DNA of 64,000 bases from assembly GCA_963757265.1 (NCBI GenBank), contig CAVWRA010000011.1:470457-534456 (forward strand). The letters are read 5' to 3'. This document shows, piece by piece, positions 1 to 7,899 of the stretch. Position numbers and translations under genes: made by a program. This DNA is from CAIVVT01 sp963757265 (GTDB taxonomy: Bacteria; Acidobacteriota; Terriglobia; Bryobacterales; Bryobacteraceae). A model generated the notes under the pieces. It saw nothing but the letters and a program-made list of their open reading frames with translations, did no database searches and had not been told where the DNA came from. Each line of letters opens with the position of its first letter. The first letter of the stretch is position 1.

Positions 1-828
1 CTGGCCGTGGGGCCGGACTTCGACCCGCAGCCTGCATCGGCTGCCACAGTCCCGGGGGGACAAGTGCGGTTTGTGCACCGCATCCTGGGCCACGGCGACC
101 TGTACTTCGTGGATAATCGCAGCGAGAGCGAAGTCTCTCTCAACGCCAGCTTCCGCGTCTCCGGCTACGCGCCCGAACTGTGGTACGCCGAGACGGGCGC
201 GACCAAGCCGGCCGCGTACAGCATGCAGAAGGGCCGCACCACGGTGCCGCTGCACCTGGAGCCCTATGGGACGGTGTTCGTCGTCTTCCGCAAGCCGACC
301 AAGAGCCCCGAGCGCAAGCTGCCCAGCGCGCGCGAAACCCAGCTGATCACGCTCGACACCAGCTGGGACGTCAGCTTCCAGCCGGGCCGCGGCGCGCCCG
401 CCACGGCGACGTTCGACAGGCTCAGGCCGTGGAACGAGAGCGCCGACCCCGGCATCCGCTACTTCTCCGGCACAGCCACGTACCGCGTTTCCTTCCAGAC
501 GCCGGCCGGCTGGGCCGCCATGCGGGGCCGGCTGTGGCTGGACCTGGGAGACGTGAAGAACCTGGCGTCGGTCACGTTGAACGGCCACAGGCTGGGTGTG
601 GTGTGGCACGCGCCGTTCCGCGTGGACCTGACCGACACGCTGAAGGAGGGCGAGAACAAGCTCGAGGTTCAGGTGGTCAACTCGTGGGTGAATCGCATGA
701 TAGGCGATGAGCAGCCGGGGGCCACGAAGTACACCTTCGCCGACGTGAAACCGTACAACGCCAACTCGCCGCTGTGGCCCTCGGGGCTGCTCGGGCCGGT
801 GCGGCTGGTGGTGGTTGAATCCGATTAG
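1..828 (+). CDS. Glycoside hydrolase, C-terminal part (GH106-like alpha-L-rhamnosidase)
   Basis: The frame is open through the left edge of the window, so only the C-terminal ~276 residues are seen and the catalytic region is missing. The visible part looks like the end of large secreted glycosidases of the GH106/GH2-like type: a linker strand region followed by a jelly-roll sugar-binding domain. The recognisable stretch is YFSGTATYRVSF, then a DLGD turn, NGHRLGVVWHAPFRVD, and a closing GLLGPVRL strand. In such enzymes this domain packs against the catalytic barrel and binds rhamnosyl-containing glycans. The GH106 assignment rests on this C-terminal pattern only. A generic beta-galactosidase-like jelly roll is the alternative. 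Confidence 0.7.
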   Translation: MAVGPDFDPQPASAATVPGGQVRFVHRILGHGDLYFVDNRSESEVSLNASFRVSGYAPELWYAETGATKPAAYSMQKGRTTVPLHLEPYGTVFVVFRKPTKSPERKLPSARETQLITLDTSWDVSFQPGRGAPATATFDRLRPWNESADPGIRYFSGTATYRVSFQTPAGWAAMRGRLWLDLGDVKNLASVTLNGHRLGVVWHAPFRVDLTDTLKEGENKLEVQVVNSWVNRMIGDEQPGATKYTFADVKPYNANSPLWPSGLLGPVRLVVVESD

Positions 829-928
829 CGCAGAGCACGCGAACCACGGATCTGAGTGGAACCGCCGCGGACGCGGCGATCAGCGATAGGCGGGCGGGGC
901 AAGAGCAGGGGCAGGGGCCGTACCGAGG

Positions 929-1249
929 TCAGGCCGAGCGCCGGATGGGCACGAAACGGACTTCGACACGCCGGTTCAGCGCGGCGCCGATGCGGCGCAG
1001 CATGGCCAGTGAGTGCCCCTGGTAGTCGGCGTCTTCCAGGCGACAGACGACGGAAGCTGTCGTGCCGACGAGCTCTGCCAGTTGGGCCTGTGTGAGGCCG
1101 GCGGCGGTTCTCAGCTCGAAGATCCGGCGCGCGATCTCGTCGCTCGCGCGCGCCTCTTCGAGGTTCTTCAGCCGGTCAGGCTTGCCGGCGAAGAAGCGGC
1201 GGTGAAGGATCTCCACTGCATCCGTGGTGGGTTTGCGTTTCGTGGCCAT
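929..1249 (-). CDS. XRE-family antitoxin (HigA-like)
   Basis: A 106-residue protein with a Cro/CI helix-turn-helix at about residues 45-98. It contains LRTAAGLTQAQLAELVGT followed by the recognition helix region SVVCRLEDADY. It lies one base downstream of the RelE-like toxin gene, in the toxin-first order usual for HigBA modules. The expected role is to neutralise the toxin and repress the shared promoter by binding the palindrome just upstream of the toxin. The N-terminal ~35 residues are probably the toxin-binding extension. Confidence 0.85.
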   Translation of the reverse strand: MATKRKPTTDAVEILHRRFFAGKPDRLKNLEEARASDEIARRIFELRTAAGLTQAQLAELVGTTASVVCRLEDADYQGHSLAMLRRIGAALNRRVEVRFVPIRRSA

Positions 1250-1250
1250 G

Positions 1251-1619
1251 TCAGACCTCCTTCAGCGTGTGCTGGTCCGGATTCGTCTCGAAGCGCCGCA
1301 TGCGCTCGATTGCGCGGTCGATGTCGCGCGGCGGAACCTGTTGCTCCTTCACGAGCCCGTGGGAAACCACTGCGGCGACATTACCGTGAAAGAAGTACAG
1401 GATGCGATGGTTCACTCCGCGCAGGGTGGCACGCAGTTCGTAGATCCCGTCTCGGAGGTAGTCGGCCTCGGGCCGCCGCAGTTCGTGTCCCATTTCTCTC
1501 AACCGCTCGAGCCGGGAGAGGCACTTGGCCTGCACCTTTGGCGGCAAGTTGCCGATCCAGTCGAGGAACGGGCATGATCCATCCTGTTCGCGGAAGAGGA
1601 CCACGCGCGTCTTCGGCAC
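1251..1619 (-). CDS. RelE/ParE-superfamily toxin (HigB / phage Gp49-like)
   Basis: A 122-residue basic protein of the phage-derived Gp49-like (DUF891) branch of RelE-type toxins. The typical pattern is present: an N-terminal strand, FLDWIGNLPPKVQAKCLSRL helices, a GIYELRATLRGVNHRILYFF core strand pair, and a VVSHGLVKEQQVPPRDIDRA ending. Such toxins are usually ribosome-dependent mRNA endonucleases. The GTG start lies only about nine bases below the predicted -10 box, so the mRNA is nearly leaderless. The antitoxin gene follows after one base. Family assignment is solid, target is inferred. Confidence 0.85.
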   Translation of the reverse strand: MPKTRVVLFREQDGSCPFLDWIGNLPPKVQAKCLSRLERLREMGHELRRPEADYLRDGIYELRATLRGVNHRILYFFHGNVAAVVSHGLVKEQQVPPRDIDRAIERMRRFETNPDQHTLKEV

Positions 1620-1627
1620 TGGATCTT

Positions 1628-1656
1628 AGTTTATTCGCAATCTTGCGAAAAGACAA
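1628..1656 (-). promoter_or_regulatory. Promoter and palindromic operator of the toxin-antitoxin module
   Basis: Read on the minus strand, a -35-like TTGTCT (1656-1651) and a -10-like TAAACT (1633-1628) are separated by exactly 17 bp. Most of that spacer is the perfect inverted repeat TTCGCAA-ga-TTGCGAA (1634-1649). This is the position expected for autorepression by the XRE antitoxin or the toxin-antitoxin complex. The promoter and palindrome are read directly; the binding protein is inferred. Confidence 0.7.
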
Positions 1657-1750
1657 GTTGCCCGCGAGACGGGAGCAGGGACTGCCGGTTGATGTGGATT
1701 CCTCGCTGAACGCGCAAGGCAACCGGCGGCCTGGCACGCGAAGCACGCGT

Positions 1751-2416
1751 TCAGAAGACGCGGCGCTTGAGGCGCTCGAGGGTGAACTTGGCGGTGTCGG
1801 CGATGGCCATGACGGCCATGACGCCGGCCTGGACGGGGTCGGTGACGACGAGATCGGCGGCGTCGGGAACGGAACCGGCCATGTTGAGACTGATGACCAG
1901 CAGGCCCTGGGCGCGGACCTCGCGGACGGCGTCGACGATGGAGCCGCCCATGAGCGAGCCGGCCAGGACGAGGGCGCGGGCACGGGGCAGACGGGCGACG
2001 GCGCGGACGGCGTCGGCGAGGTTCTCTTCACCGACCAGGGGCATGGTGTCAACCGAGATGTGCTCGCCGCGGATGTTGTGGCGGTCGGCCTCGCTGATGG
2101 CGCCGAGGGCGACCTGGCCGACCTGGGCACCGCCGCCAACGATGATGATGCGCTTGCCGTAGATCTTCTGAAGGCTCTTCTCGACAGTGGCGGAGTGGAC
2201 GACGTCGAGGGCGTTGAGGTCGGCGAGGAGCGAGGCGGGGTCGCCGGGAACTTCGATTTCAAAGTACGTGCGGGCGAGAGCGGAGTCGCGCGTTTCGAAC
2301 GACTCGACGGAGAGGATGTTGCCGGAATGGGCGGCGATGGTGGCAGTGAGGTCGCGCAGGGTGCCGGGCTGGTTGGCGGCCGAGACGAAGATGCCGATGC
2401 GGTCCGGAGGGCTCAC
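1751..2416 (-). CDS. ACT-domain protein with DUF5612-like C-terminal domain
   Basis: 221 residues from a GTG at 2416 that overlaps the kdsC stop (GTGA), which is preferred to a start 57 bases upstream that would overlap kdsC deeply. Residues ~1-80 form an ACT domain (DRIGIFVSAANQPGTLRDLT, then SVESFETRDSALARTYFEIE). Residues ~85-221 form an alpha/beta domain with IIIVGGGAQVGQVALGAI, ADAVRAV and LAGSLMGGSIVDAVREVR, as in ACT plus DUF5612 proteins. ACT domains usually bind amino acids or small ligands; no enzyme activity is established. The tight coupling to kdsC suggests co-translation. The C-terminal domain could also be described as a Rossmann-like SIS relative. Confidence 0.7.
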   Translation of the reverse strand: MSPPDRIGIFVSAANQPGTLRDLTATIAAHSGNILSVESFETRDSALARTYFEIEVPGDPASLLADLNALDVVHSATVEKSLQKIYGKRIIIVGGGAQVGQVALGAISEADRHNIRGEHISVDTMPLVGEENLADAVRAVARLPRARALVLAGSLMGGSIVDAVREVRAQGLLVISLNMAGSVPDAADLVVTDPVQAGVMAVMAIADTAKFTLERLKRRVF

Positions 2417-2991
2417 AGCGCGGCTCCCTCGGGGGGCAAATCGACCTGGTAATGGGCCAGGATTTCGGGCCACAGGCCGCGCGCGTCGAGGAGAATCTCG
2501 GCCACTTCGCGCAGGGCGCCGGAGCCGCCGCGGGCGGTGGTGACGTAGTGGGCCAGGGCCTTGACCTCGGGCACGGCGTTGGCGACGGCGACGGCGAGGC
2601 CGACGCGGCGCATGAGGATGGCGTCGGTGAGGTCGTCACCGAGATAGGCGACCTGGCCGGCCGAGAAGCCCGATTGGGCCAGGATCTCATTAAAAATCGG
2701 CAGCTTTTCGGTGTCACCCATGTAGACGTAATCGAACTTGCCTTGGCGGCCGCGCTCGGCGGTGGCCTCGGCGCGGCGGCCGCTGATAATGCCGGTGGAG
2801 TAGCCGTGGCGCTTGAGCCAGTGCATGGCGATGCCGTCCTGGGAATCGAAGCCCTTGGTTTCGAAGATACCGCCGCCGGGCGCGGGCAGGAACCAGATGC
2901 GGCCGTCGGTGAGGACGCCGTCAACGTCCATCAGGACGAGGCGGATCTTGGCGGCGCGGGCGGCGAGTTCAGGAGAAACGGCAGGAGGCAT
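2413..2991 (-). CDS. kdsC: 3-deoxy-D-manno-octulosonate-8-phosphate phosphatase (KdsC-type HAD)
   Basis: A 192-residue capless HAD phosphatase of the KdsC/C1.3 type. The catalytic motif is LVLMDVDGVLTDGRIWF (nucleophile Asp ~22, acid/base Asp ~24). It is followed by the family pattern FDSQDGIAMHWLK, GIISGR, the lysine region, and a metal-binding LGDDLTD near residue 117. KdsC releases phosphate from KDO-8-P on the way to CMP-KDO for lipopolysaccharide, which fits a Gram-negative envelope. No other kds gene is in the window. The downstream ACT-domain gene overlaps by four bases. YrbI-type phosphatases acting on related nonulosonate phosphates are the alternative. Confidence 0.85.
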   Translation of the reverse strand: MPPAVSPELAARAAKIRLVLMDVDGVLTDGRIWFLPAPGGGIFETKGFDSQDGIAMHWLKRHGYSTGIISGRRAEATAERGRQGKFDYVYMGDTEKLPIFNEILAQSGFSAGQVAYLGDDLTDAILMRRVGLAVAVANAVPEVKALAHYVTTARGGSGALREVAEILLDARGLWPEILAHYQVDLPPEGAAL

Positions 2992-3456
2992 GGAGTAAGA
3001 GTGCTCCTTCTAGCGTAGTGCATGGGGGGATTGAGTTCCGGACTACAGCCCGCGCTTCAGCACGCCGTTTTGTTTTCCGGCGATGGGAATCGAGGATTCG
3101 CCAGATCCTGTTCCCAGATTCACGATACTGCCGGTGTCAAGCGAATTCAGGGGCAGGGATGACGGGGAGGCAAGGAAGGTGTTGGCAAGGAAGAGGCGAA
3201 AGAGAGATCACCGTTGTGACCGGCCGAGGTCGCCTTGGCCACGTGCGTGAATTCATACCCTGGCGGGCGCGCCTTGTGGCATTGCTTGATGTTGGGGCTT
3301 GATGTTGGGGCCCTCTCATCGCGCCTCGCTACGATCGCAAGTGAAACATCAGGGCTAGGAACTCGACCAGCGCTGGGGGTGGCGCGGGCGGCGGGAGTGC
3401 GATTGGCGGAGCGTGGGAGGGGCGTTCGCGGGGAATTGGAGGATCAAAGCCGAGTG

Positions 3457-3507
3457 CGACACTTATGTCGAAAAGTGTCGGATTTCGTCATACGGCGTGT
3501 GACGAAA
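3457..3507. repeat. Two adjacent inverted repeats (possible operator pair)
   Basis: CGACACTT (3457-3464) is repeated inverted as AAGTGTCG (3473-3480). TTTCGTCA (3483-3490) is repeated inverted as TGACGAAA (3500-3507). The two palindromes are separated by only two bases, and neither is followed by a T-run. That favours protein-binding sites over terminators. They lie upstream of tilS. Confidence 0.5.
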
Positions 3508-3630
3508 AAGTGATCCGGGAAAGGTCGGTCCGGGAGGCCAGCAATGGTATGTAAGGATTGTTGAATCAGATTGATACATGGAAGAAGATAGTTCCGATTG
3601 GATCGTGAGCCGGGTGATTAAGTATGACAA

Positions 3631-3657
3631 TTCGACAGTGTGTGGTGTCGTGTCGAA
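3631..3657. repeat. Inverted repeat TTCGACA / TGTCGAA
   Basis: TTCGACA (3631-3637) and TGTCGAA (3651-3657) form a perfect 7-bp inverted repeat with a 13-base centre. It shares the TGTCG core and the flanking TGTCGGATT word with the palindrome at 3457-3480. The two copies are therefore probably related sites in the tilS upstream region. Confidence 0.45.
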
Positions 3658-3853
3658 ATGTCGGATTGGCGGGTTCGCAGGGCTGGGGTGAGCGGTCGAG
3701 GCGGGGCGGGTTGATGGGGACTGCCTGATCGTGTCCACAAGGGAAAGGTCAGGCCGTCGCCGGGTCCAGGGCCATGGCGATTCGACAGAACCTCAAGATC
3801 AAGGGATGGGGGCATGGGGCTCGGCTAGACTGGGATTGAAACCAGGTTCGCGA

Positions 3854-5233
3854 GTGATCGAGCAGGTACTCAAGACGATCCGCCGGCACGGGATGTTCGA
3901 TGGAGTCATTCGGGCAGGCGTGGCGGTGTCGGGTGGCGCGGACTCGGTGGCGCTGCTGCACGTGCTGGCGCGGCTAGCGCGGCGGCGGGGGTGGAAGCTG
4001 GAGGTGCTGCACTTCGATCACGGGTTGAGGGGCGAGGAATCGGATGGCGACCGGCGATTCGTGGAGGAACTGGCGGCGGGGATGGGGCTGGTGTGTCACG
4101 TGGAATGCGCGGACGTGCGGGCGGCGGCGCAGGGCGCGAATGTGGAACAAACGGCGCGGCAGATGCGGTACCGGTTCTTTGCTGAAGTGCGGGCGCGGCA
4201 GAGTCTAGACGTTGTGGCCACGGGGCACACGGCATCGGACCAGGCGGAGACGGTGCTGCTCAGGGTGCTGAGGGGAGCGGCGGCGGAGTCGCTGGCCGGG
4301 ATCCGGCCGGTGAACGATGGTTGGGTGGTGCGGCCGCTGATCGAGATGACGCGCGGGCAGGTGCGCGAGTGGCTGCGGGCGGAGGGCATCGAGTGGCGCG
4401 AAGATGCGTCGAATGTGGACACAAGTTACGACCGTAACCGGATGCGACACGAATTGTTGCCATTGTTACGGCGGGAGTGGAACCCGGGGGTGGAGGAGGC
4501 GCTGGCGCGGCTGGCGGGGGCATTGGCGCGGGACGAAGAGTGGTGGGCGGAGCAAGTGGAAGCGGTGTGGAGGGAGGCGGCCAGACGGTGGCGGCGCGGG
4601 GTGGTGCTGGACACGAGGGCGCTGGGCCGGGTGCATGCGGCGCTGCAGGTGCGGGTGTTGAAAAGAGCGTGCGCGGAAGCGGCGGGGACGGCGCCGCGAA
4701 TGGAGGGCGAGCATCTGGAGGCGCTGCTCGCGCTAGTGGCGCAGCGCGCCGGGGCAGGGAAGGCGAGTTTGCCGGGAGTGCGGGCCTGGCGGTCGTTCGG
4801 CGAAGTGCTGGTTTATCCGGCGAATCAGGTGTTTGAGCGGCCGGCGGAGATGAAATTGCGCGTGCCCGGCGTGGCGGAGCTGGAGGCGTGGGGTACGCGA
4901 GTCCGATTGAGCCTTGACCAGCCGGGCAGCGAAGGCGGGCAGGGGCCCTGTGAGCGGCTGGACGGCGCACGGGCGGGGGGTCCGTTCGTGTTGCGGGCGT
5001 GGCGGGAGGGCGACAGGTACAGGCCCAAGGGGAGCGCGCGGGCGCAGACGTTACAGTCATTGTTACAAAGGCGACGCGTGGCGGCGTGGGAACGGAGCGC
5101 GTGGCCGGTACTGGAGTGGCGGGGCGAGATGGTGTGGGCGCGGGGATTTGGAGTGGCGGCGGAATACGCGGCGGATAGCGGCGGCGGGCGGGTGATCGTG
5201 ATTCAAGAGGAGGCGGCGAGCAGGAGCGAATGA
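3854..5233 (+). CDS. tilS: tRNA(Ile)-lysidine synthetase
   Basis: TilS attaches lysine to C34 of the AUA-reading tRNA(Ile) in an ATP-dependent reaction, which is essential for decoding AUA as Ile. The PP-loop signature VSGGADSVALLHVL lies near residue 25, followed by HFDHGLRGEESDGDRRFVEE, the second motif ATGHTASDQAETVLLRVLRG, and DRNRMRHELLPLLR. The C-terminal TilS domain (GDRYRPKGSARAQTLQSLL) is present. A GTG at 3854 gives 459 residues, the usual length. An upstream ATG at 3806 is possible but adds sequence without family similarity. tilS directly upstream of ftsH is a widely conserved arrangement. Confidence 0.93.
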   Translation: MIEQVLKTIRRHGMFDGVIRAGVAVSGGADSVALLHVLARLARRRGWKLEVLHFDHGLRGEESDGDRRFVEELAAGMGLVCHVECADVRAAAQGANVEQTARQMRYRFFAEVRARQSLDVVATGHTASDQAETVLLRVLRGAAAESLAGIRPVNDGWVVRPLIEMTRGQVREWLRAEGIEWREDASNVDTSYDRNRMRHELLPLLRREWNPGVEEALARLAGALARDEEWWAEQVEAVWREAARRWRRGVVLDTRALGRVHAALQVRVLKRACAEAAGTAPRMEGEHLEALLALVAQRAGAGKASLPGVRAWRSFGEVLVYPANQVFERPAEMKLRVPGVAELEAWGTRVRLSLDQPGSEGGQGPCERLDGARAGGPFVLRAWREGDRYRPKGSARAQTLQSLLQRRRVAAWERSAWPVLEWRGEMVWARGFGVAAEYAADSGGGRVIVIQEEAASRSE

Positions 5234-5308
5234 ATCAAATATTGGCCAGAATGCGTCTGAGCAGTTAGAGATACAATTGAAATATACGGAGCGGCGCGAG
5301 TTAAGTAA

Positions 5309-7225
5309 ATGAATGCCAATTTAAGGACCGCCATTGTCTGGGCAGTGTTGGGCTGCCTGGGTCTTCTGCTGTACGTGGTCTGGAAGTCCAGCAGCGTCCG
5401 CCCGACGCAAGAGCTGAGCTTCACCCGGTTCGTCAACATGGTGAACGCGGACCGCGTGAAGAGTGTGGTGGTGACGGGCAACGACGTCACGGGCCAATTC
5501 AAGGACGACAAGTCGGACCTGCGCACGACGATACCGATCAATTACCCGCGGATCTACGACGTGTTGAGTGAGCACAACGTCGATGTGAAGGTGAAGGAAT
5601 CGAGCAGCGGCAACTGGATGGGGTTGCTGCTGAACGCGATTCCGTTCGTGCTGGTGATTGCGTTCTGGATTTTCATGATGCGGCAGATGCAGAGCGGCGG
5701 CAACAAGGCGCTGAGCTTTGGCAAGAGCCGGGCGCGGATGCACAGCTCGCAGCAGAAGAAGGTCACGTTCAAGGACGTGGCGGGGGTGGAGGAAGCCAAG
5801 GAAGAGCTGCAGGAGATTATCGAGTTCCTGAGGGAGCCGCAGAAGTTCCAGAAGCTGGGCGGGCGGATACCGAAGGGCGTGCTGCTGATCGGTCCTCCGG
5901 GTACGGGCAAGACGCTGCTGGCGCGGGCGATTGCGGGCGAAGGGAACGTGCCGTTCTTCTCGATTTCGGGCTCGGACTTCGTGGAGATGTTCGTGGGCGT
6001 GGGCGCGAGCCGGGTGCGCGACCTGTTCGAGCAGGGCAAGAAGAACGCGCCGTGCATCATTTTCATCGACGAGATTGACGCGGTGGGGCGGCATCGCGGG
6101 GCGGGACTGGGCGGCGGGCACGACGAGCGCGAGCAGACGCTGAACCAGCTGCTGGTGGAGATGGACGGTTTCGAATCGAATGAGGGCGTGATTCTGGTGG
6201 CGGCGACGAACCGGCCGGACGTGCTGGACCCGGCGCTGCTGCGGCCGGGGCGATTCGACCGGCGGGTGGTGGTGAGCCTGCCGGACGTGCGGGGGCGCGA
6301 ACAGATTCTGAAAGTGCACACGAAGAAGATCCCGCTGGCGGACGACGTGGACCTGTCGATCATCGGCCGCGGAACGCCGGGATTCGCCGGAGCGGACCTG
6401 GCCAACCTGGTGAACGAATCGGCGCTGCTGGCGGCGCGGCAGAACCGCAAAGTGGTCACGATGTGGGACTTCGAGGTGGCCAAGGACAAGGTGCTGATGG
6501 GCGCCGAGCGGCGGTCGATGATCCTGACCGAGGAAGACAAGAAGATCACGGCGTTCCACGAGGCGGGGCACGCACTGGTGGCGGCGCTGCTGCCGGAGTC
6601 GGACCCGCTGCACAAGGTGAGCATCATTCCGCGCGGGCGGGCGCTGGGCGTGACGATGCAGTTGCCTGAAGGCGACGTGCTGAACCGGACCGAGAAGCAG
6701 TTGAACGCGCGGCTGTGCGTGCTGATGGGCGGACGGATCGGCGAGATGCGCTATACCAACCAGCTCTCCACGGGAGCGCGCAACGACATCGAGCAGGCGA
6801 CGGAAGTGGCGCGCGCGATGGTGTGCGACTACGGCATGAGCGAGCTGGGGCCGATGAGCTACGGCAAGAAGGACGAGCAGATTTTTCTGGGGCGCGAAAT
6901 CGCGCAGCACCGGGACTACTCCGAGGCGACGGCGATCAAGATCGACGAAGCGGTGCGCCGGGTGGTCGAGGGCGCCTGCCAGCAGGCGGACCAGCTGATC
7001 CAGGAGTACGGCTGGGCGCTGGATAAGATCGCCGCGGCGCTGCTGGAGCGCGAGACGATGGACGGGGAGGAGATTCACGCGATCATCGAAAAGCGCGCAG
7101 CGAATCACGGCCCCGATTCGGGCTCGGCGGTGGCGGCGGCCGAGACGCAGGCGGTGATCGAGCCGGAACAGGAGCAGAGGCGGCGACGCGGATTCGTGGA
7201 AGGGGAGAGCGCCGCGCCGGCGTGA
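5309..7225 (+). CDS. ftsH: ATP-dependent zinc metalloprotease FtsH
   Basis: A 638-residue membrane-anchored AAA+ protease. TM1 is at ~5-26, a periplasmic domain spans ~30-100, and TM2 (LLLNAIPFVLVIAFWIFMM) lies near 110. The AAA module has Walker A GPPGTGKT at ~195, Walker B IIFIDEID and the SRH arginine stretch RPGRFDRR. The zinc protease site HEAGH is near residue 415, and the C-terminus ends in a basic tail. It degrades misassembled membrane proteins and short-lived regulators at the inner membrane. It is preceded by tilS, and its stop overlaps the next gene's GTG (GTGA), so it is translationally coupled to the HAD phosphatase. Confidence 0.97.
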   Translation: MNANLRTAIVWAVLGCLGLLLYVVWKSSSVRPTQELSFTRFVNMVNADRVKSVVVTGNDVTGQFKDDKSDLRTTIPINYPRIYDVLSEHNVDVKVKESSSGNWMGLLLNAIPFVLVIAFWIFMMRQMQSGGNKALSFGKSRARMHSSQQKKVTFKDVAGVEEAKEELQEIIEFLREPQKFQKLGGRIPKGVLLIGPPGTGKTLLARAIAGEGNVPFFSISGSDFVEMFVGVGASRVRDLFEQGKKNAPCIIFIDEIDAVGRHRGAGLGGGHDEREQTLNQLLVEMDGFESNEGVILVAATNRPDVLDPALLRPGRFDRRVVVSLPDVRGREQILKVHTKKIPLADDVDLSIIGRGTPGFAGADLANLVNESALLAARQNRKVVTMWDFEVAKDKVLMGAERRSMILTEEDKKITAFHEAGHALVAALLPESDPLHKVSIIPRGRALGVTMQLPEGDVLNRTEKQLNARLCVLMGGRIGEMRYTNQLSTGARNDIEQATEVARAMVCDYGMSELGPMSYGKKDEQIFLGREIAQHRDYSEATAIKIDEAVRRVVEGACQQADQLIQEYGWALDKIAAALLERETMDGEEIHAIIEKRAANHGPDSGSAVAAAETQAVIEPEQEQRRRRGFVEGESAAPA

Positions 7226-7878
7226 GGATTCCGCGCTTCAAGCTGTACCTGTTCGACATCGACGGAACGCTGCTGGATTCGGCCGAGGACATCTGCAGCG
7301 CCGTGCGGCAGACGCTGGAGAACGCCGGCGCCAGGGGACTGACGGAGGCGTACCTGAGGTCCTTCATCGGGCGTCACCTGCGCGAGCTTTTCAGCGAGGT
7401 TTTCCCGGGCATCAGCGAGGAACGGTCGATGGAGCTGCTGGCGATTTACCGCGCGGCGTACCTAGAGCGCGGACATGCAGGGACGCGGGTTTACGAGGGC
7501 GTGCCGCAGATGCTCCAGCGGCTGGGCGGATGGAAGTCAACGGCGACGACGAAGGGCAGCGAGACTTCCCGAAACGTTTTGGCGCAATTTGGTTTAGCCG
7601 GATATTTCGACCACGTGCAGGGCACGGACGGGTTCCCCTCGAAGCCGGAACCGGACGTGATCCTGTGTTCGCTGGAGAGGTTCGGCGTAGCGCCGGGGGA
7701 GTGCCTGATGATCGGCGATGCGGCGCCGGACATGGAGGCGGGGCGGCGCGCCGGCGTGCGCACGTGCGGCGTGACGTGGGGTTACGGCGACGCGGCGAAG
7801 ATGCGGGCGTTCGAACCGGATTTCTGGATTGCGCATCCGCTCGAGCTGGCCGCGCGGACGGACGGCGGGTTGTTATGA
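7222..7878 (+). CDS. HAD hydrolase, phosphoglycolate phosphatase-like
   Basis: 218 residues, HAD subfamily IA. Motif I is LYLFDIDGTLLDSAEDI. A helical cap follows, motif II is the ATTKGS region, and motif III/IV comprises the lysine in KPEPDV and MIGDAAPDMEAGRRAG. It resembles Gph/PPase-type phosphatases that clear 2-phosphoglycolate or small phosphosugars; the exact substrate cannot be read from sequence. The GTG start overlaps the ftsH stop by four bases, implying coupled expression. Confidence 0.8.
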   Translation: MRIPRFKLYLFDIDGTLLDSAEDICSAVRQTLENAGARGLTEAYLRSFIGRHLRELFSEVFPGISEERSMELLAIYRAAYLERGHAGTRVYEGVPQMLQRLGGWKSTATTKGSETSRNVLAQFGLAGYFDHVQGTDGFPSKPEPDVILCSLERFGVAPGECLMIGDAAPDMEAGRRAGVRTCGVTWGYGDAAKMRAFEPDFWIAHPLELAARTDGGLL

Positions 7879-7899
7879 TGACGGTGCGGAGATAATCGA

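Larger units (their letters stand above)
2992..3853. other. Long intergenic region without a convincing gene
   Basis: About 860 bp between the divergent kdsC and tilS genes. Small open frames here have no recognisable domains, biased composition and no good ribosome site, so none is called. The right half holds three CGACA/TGTCG-centred inverted repeats, listed separately. The region must contain the promoters of both flanking operons, but no strong -35/-10 pair stands out. Confidence 0.5.

Noticed and set aside
1013..2452. Plus-strand open frame (479 codons) across the toxin-antitoxin and ACT genes
   Set aside because: Antisense of three genes with clear families; low-complexity Asp/Gly/Val content.
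2992..3513. Small ORFs between kdsC and tilS
   Set aside because: Biased composition, no domain and no ribosome site. They overlap each other on opposite strands.
5321..7108. Minus-strand open frame (595 codons) across ftsH
   Set aside because: Antisense shadow with Arg/His-rich composition; ftsH on the plus strand is complete.
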